14,590 nt of DNA from NCBI GenBank assembly GCA_023432025.1, contig JAEYVE010000280.1, positions 1 through 14,590 on the forward strand, read 5' to 3'. A program made the translations under genes and the position numbers. This DNA is from Pseudomonadota bacterium. Its GTDB lineage: Bacteria > Myxococcota_A > Polyangia > Polyangiales > Polyangiaceae. The notes under the pieces were generated by a model, which was given only the letters and a program-made list of their open reading frames with translations, was not told the origin of the DNA and did no database searches. Below are positions 12,894 to 14,590 of this stretch, piece after piece (position 1 is the stretch's first letter; the number at the start of each line of letters is the position of its first letter).

Positions 12894-14153
12894 TCACCGA
12901 AGCGACTGGATCCACGTCTCGAAAATTTGCTTACCTTCCGAGTCGAGCGCCTCGCTGCCGAGCGGTGGCATTGCGAAGCTTTGTCCTTTGCTCACGAAGC
13001 GCTGATAGACGGCACTTTCCTCGAGTGCGCCGGGGGCAATGCGTTTGCCAGCGTTGGGCGGCGCGCCATCCAGCCAAACGATGTCCACGTCGTAGAGCGC
13101 CTGATAGACAGACAGCTGGGTGACGGGGCCGCCGAGCTCCGCGACCTTGAGCCACATGTCCAAGCCGGTCTGCACGTTGGCGGTGCCCGTCGGGTTGTGA
13201 CAATGGCCACAGTTGGCGTGCAAGTAGCCGAAAAAGGCGCGCTCTGCCTCCGTGCCCGGCAGCGAGAAAACCGCCGCCGGAGGTGCCGTCAAGAGCTCCT
13301 CGTCCATGAGCCGACCGAGCGTCCACTCGAGAGGATCGCTCGCGTCCAGCGGCTCGTGTGAAAGCTGGAGGGCGGAGAACCCGAGCACCTTGTCCGGCTG
13401 TTGGCCGTGGCATGTCAGGCAAGCTTCCGCATTGGGAATGTCGTGCCCCGTGCCCGACGCGTCGACGACGCCGTTCGGAACTGCGTCCGCGTCCGTTTGA
13501 TCCGGCCGCCACTGGTACGCAACGGTGTACCAGGAGCCCGTCGCTCGCTTTTGAATCAGTCGGGTTTCTACGCGAATGCCGTCACGCGTGAACTCCTTCC
13601 AGAGCTTCGTGCCCGCGGGGAACGCCCAGAAGTCCATGTTGGACGTGTCGATTTTCGTGTCCGGCGGCAGCTCGATCCAACGCTTCTTTTCTGCGCCGTC
13701 CGACCACAGCTCGAAGCTCGCCCGATACGGACGAACGCCTGGAGCGAGCGTCACCATGTCGGCTTCGTAAAGTCCCGTCTCCGACAACGAACAGGGCAGG
13801 TTCGTCGTCAGCGGTCCCGCCTCGCTGGGCTCACGACACGCGAGCGAAGTGGCGCCGCCGGAGCCGGCACCTCCGCTGCCACCGACGGCGCCCGTTCCTT
13901 CGCCTCCGCTACCGCCCGTGCCGCCACTCGCGGCGCCGCCACTCGCGGCGCCGCCGCTCGCGGCGCCGCCGGTTCCTCCGCTCTGGGGCCCGCCGCCGCC
14001 GGACGTGCGTCCATCGCTTCCGTCCTCACCGCTCTCGGCGCCGCAACCCAAAAGTCCGACGAACGCCAGCGCGAGCGCTGACGCCCCCCACGTCGACGCG
14101 CTGAAACCCGATGACGCTCTTACAAAAGCCCGGTGGGGGGAACGCCAGCTCAT
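12894..14153 (-). CDS. Secreted di-heme cytochrome-c-like lipoprotein with Gly/Ser-rich linker
   Basis: A 419-residue exported protein. A long n-region with several Arg precedes the hydrophobic ASALALAFVGLLGC, a lipobox with lipidated C37. Residues 40-103 are an extreme Gly/Ser/Ala/Thr linker common in myxobacterial outer-surface lipoproteins. Next is a beta-rich domain, ASFELWSDGAEKKRWIELPP (about 145-164), then DFWAFPAGTKLWKEF. Two heme c motifs follow: CLTCH (C245, C248, H249) and CGHCH (C315, C318, H319), with M395 in the MPP motif as a likely axial ligand. The order fits the SO_2930-type di-heme family. It would carry electrons, or act as a c-type enzyme, at the cell surface. The GTG at 14192 gives a longer frame; I prefer ATG 14153 because it leaves a normal signal peptide, though neither start has a good Shine-Dalgarno site. 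No partner cytochrome or oxidase is adjacent. Confidence 0.85.
   Translation of the reverse strand: MSWRSPHRAFVRASSGFSASTWGASALALAFVGLLGCGAESGEDGSDGRTSGGGGPQSGGTGGAASGGAASGGAASGGTGGSGGEGTGAVGGSGGAGSGGATSLACREPSEAGPLTTNLPCSLSETGLYEADMVTLAPGVRPYRASFELWSDGAEKKRWIELPPDTKIDTSNMDFWAFPAGTKLWKEFTRDGIRVETRLIQKRATGSWYTVAYQWRPDQTDADAVPNGVVDASGTGHDIPNAEACLTCHGQQPDKVLGFSALQLSHEPLDASDPLEWTLGRLMDEELLTAPPAAVFSLPGTEAERAFFGYLHANCGHCHNPTGTANVQTGLDMWLKVAELGGPVTQLSVYQALYDVDIVWLDGAPPNAGKRIAPGALEESAVYQRFVSKGQSFAMPPLGSEALDSEGKQIFETWIQSLR
13924..13968. repeat. Three tandem 15-bp units in the lipoprotein linker
   Basis: Three consecutive copies of CCACTCGCGGCGCCG (the third with one A-to-G change) encode repeated AASGG on the minus strand. 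The near identity at DNA level suggests recent expansion by slippage, so linker length probably varies between strains. Confidence 0.8.
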
Positions 14154-14453
14154 GAGACTTCGAATCTTAATCTCCTCGAGCACGGACCGCACGCCGTTTT
14201 CCGCGGCCGAGCTTCGCGTCCGTTCGAGTCGGAGGCACGAAACCCCTTCGATTTCTCGTCATAATTTTGACCCCGAACCCGCGTTTCTTGCCAATGGAAT
14301 TTTCAACTCGAACACGCACCCCACTCCATCACAGCAAAAACTTGAGCCAAATTTCCCTGTTTCACGCCGCAAGCATTTTCCCTAATTGCCGAGTTCAATT
14401 ACCTATCAACACGCTTCAACTCTTTGTTCAACCAGAGGAGTCCGCTAAATGAC
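14154..14453. other. AT-richer divergent intergenic region
   Basis: About 300 bp between the leftward cytochrome lipoprotein and the rightward partial lipoprotein. From 14250 to 14440 it is clearly richer in A/T than the surrounding sequence, as expected for two divergent promoters. Candidate boxes such as TTGACC (14267-14272) have no well-spaced -10 partner, so I name no promoter. No RNA gene or long repeat is seen. Confidence 0.55.
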
Positions 14454-14459
14454 GTGACC

Positions 14460-14590
14460 ATGCGGAGTCACTGCACCTTCTCCCGTCACCTCTCCTCCCT
14501 CTCACCAATCGCTCTCATCGTCGCGGCAGTCGCTTGCGGCAGTGAGGGAAGCTCGGGGGACGACAACGTGACGCCTGGAACGGGTGGCGC
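14460..14590 (+). CDS. N-terminus of a small lipoprotein, cut by window edge
   Basis: From ATG 14460 the frame reads MRSHCTFSRHLSSLSPIA, then LIVAAVACGSEGSSGDDN, and runs off the window. A short basic start, a hydrophobic stretch and a Cys followed by Gly/Ser/Asp residues form a lipoprotein signal peptide with lipidated Cys at residue 26 (the lipobox AVAC is slightly atypical at -3). The onset of a TPGTGG linker resembles that of the neighbouring cytochrome lipoprotein, suggesting the same class of surface protein. An in-frame GTG at 14454 is an alternative start; AGAGGAG (14434-14440) is 13 nt before that GTG and 19 nt before the ATG. Nothing can be said of the mature domain. Confidence 0.7.
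   Translation, partial: MRSHCTFSRHLSSLSPIALIVAAVACGSEGSSGDDNVTPGTGG

Noticed and set aside
1..14590. CRISPR array, insertion sequence or integrase
   Set aside because: No regularly spaced direct repeats, no transposase or recombinase frame, and no terminal inverted repeats with target duplications were seen; the only tandem repeat is the coding 15-bp repeat at 13924-13968.

Overview
The window looks like a chromosomal segment of a high-GC member of the Myxococcota, most likely a Polyangiales-type myxobacterium. The main reasons are a lipoprotein with a long Gly/Ser/Ala linker of the SGGTGG/AASGG kind followed by two c-type heme motifs, the codon use, and large membrane proteins with cytoplasmic proline-rich ends. 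This placement is inference; no rRNA or other phylogenetic marker is present.

Positions 1-9776 are a glycan locus transcribed leftward (minus strand). In order of transcription it holds a multi-span GT-C-like membrane protein, a GT4 glycosyltransferase, a protein with the D-G, H-P and S motif pattern of bacterial sialyl- and polysialyltransferases, a GT2 glycosyltransferase and an ABC exporter of the flippase type. The first four are joined by three ATGA stop/start overlaps and the exporter follows after 8 bp. A 294-bp gap follows, with a hairpin over the exporter stop codon and a possible promoter lying inside a perfect inverted repeat. A second group then begins: a short NeuB-type nonulosonate synthase, a CMP-nonulosonate cytidylyltransferase fused to a KdsC-like HAD phosphatase domain, and a GT8-like glycosyltransferase cut by the window edge. 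Together these genes predict synthesis of a sialic-acid-like (nonulosonic) sugar, its activation with CMP, transfer onto a growing oligosaccharide by the sialyltransferase-like protein with the other transferases, and export by the ABC transporter.

Positions 9777-10933 are different. A 48-residue, very basic protein is encoded rightward from 9923. It is followed by about 580 bases with no credible protein but with at least eight consecutive hairpins, ending in a textbook intrinsic terminator (10675-10717) on the plus strand. This looks like a long structured non-coding RNA. From memory of family style it could be an orphan omegaRNA/HEARO-like transcript without its nuclease, but that identity is unproven. 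It is the strongest candidate here for something undescribed.

Positions 10934-14590 hold a second GT-C-like membrane protein (plus strand), a 21-bp perfect hairpin between convergent genes, a secreted di-heme cytochrome-c-like lipoprotein (minus strand), an AT-richer divergent intergenic region, and the start of another small lipoprotein gene (plus strand) preceded by a two-codon mini-ORF.
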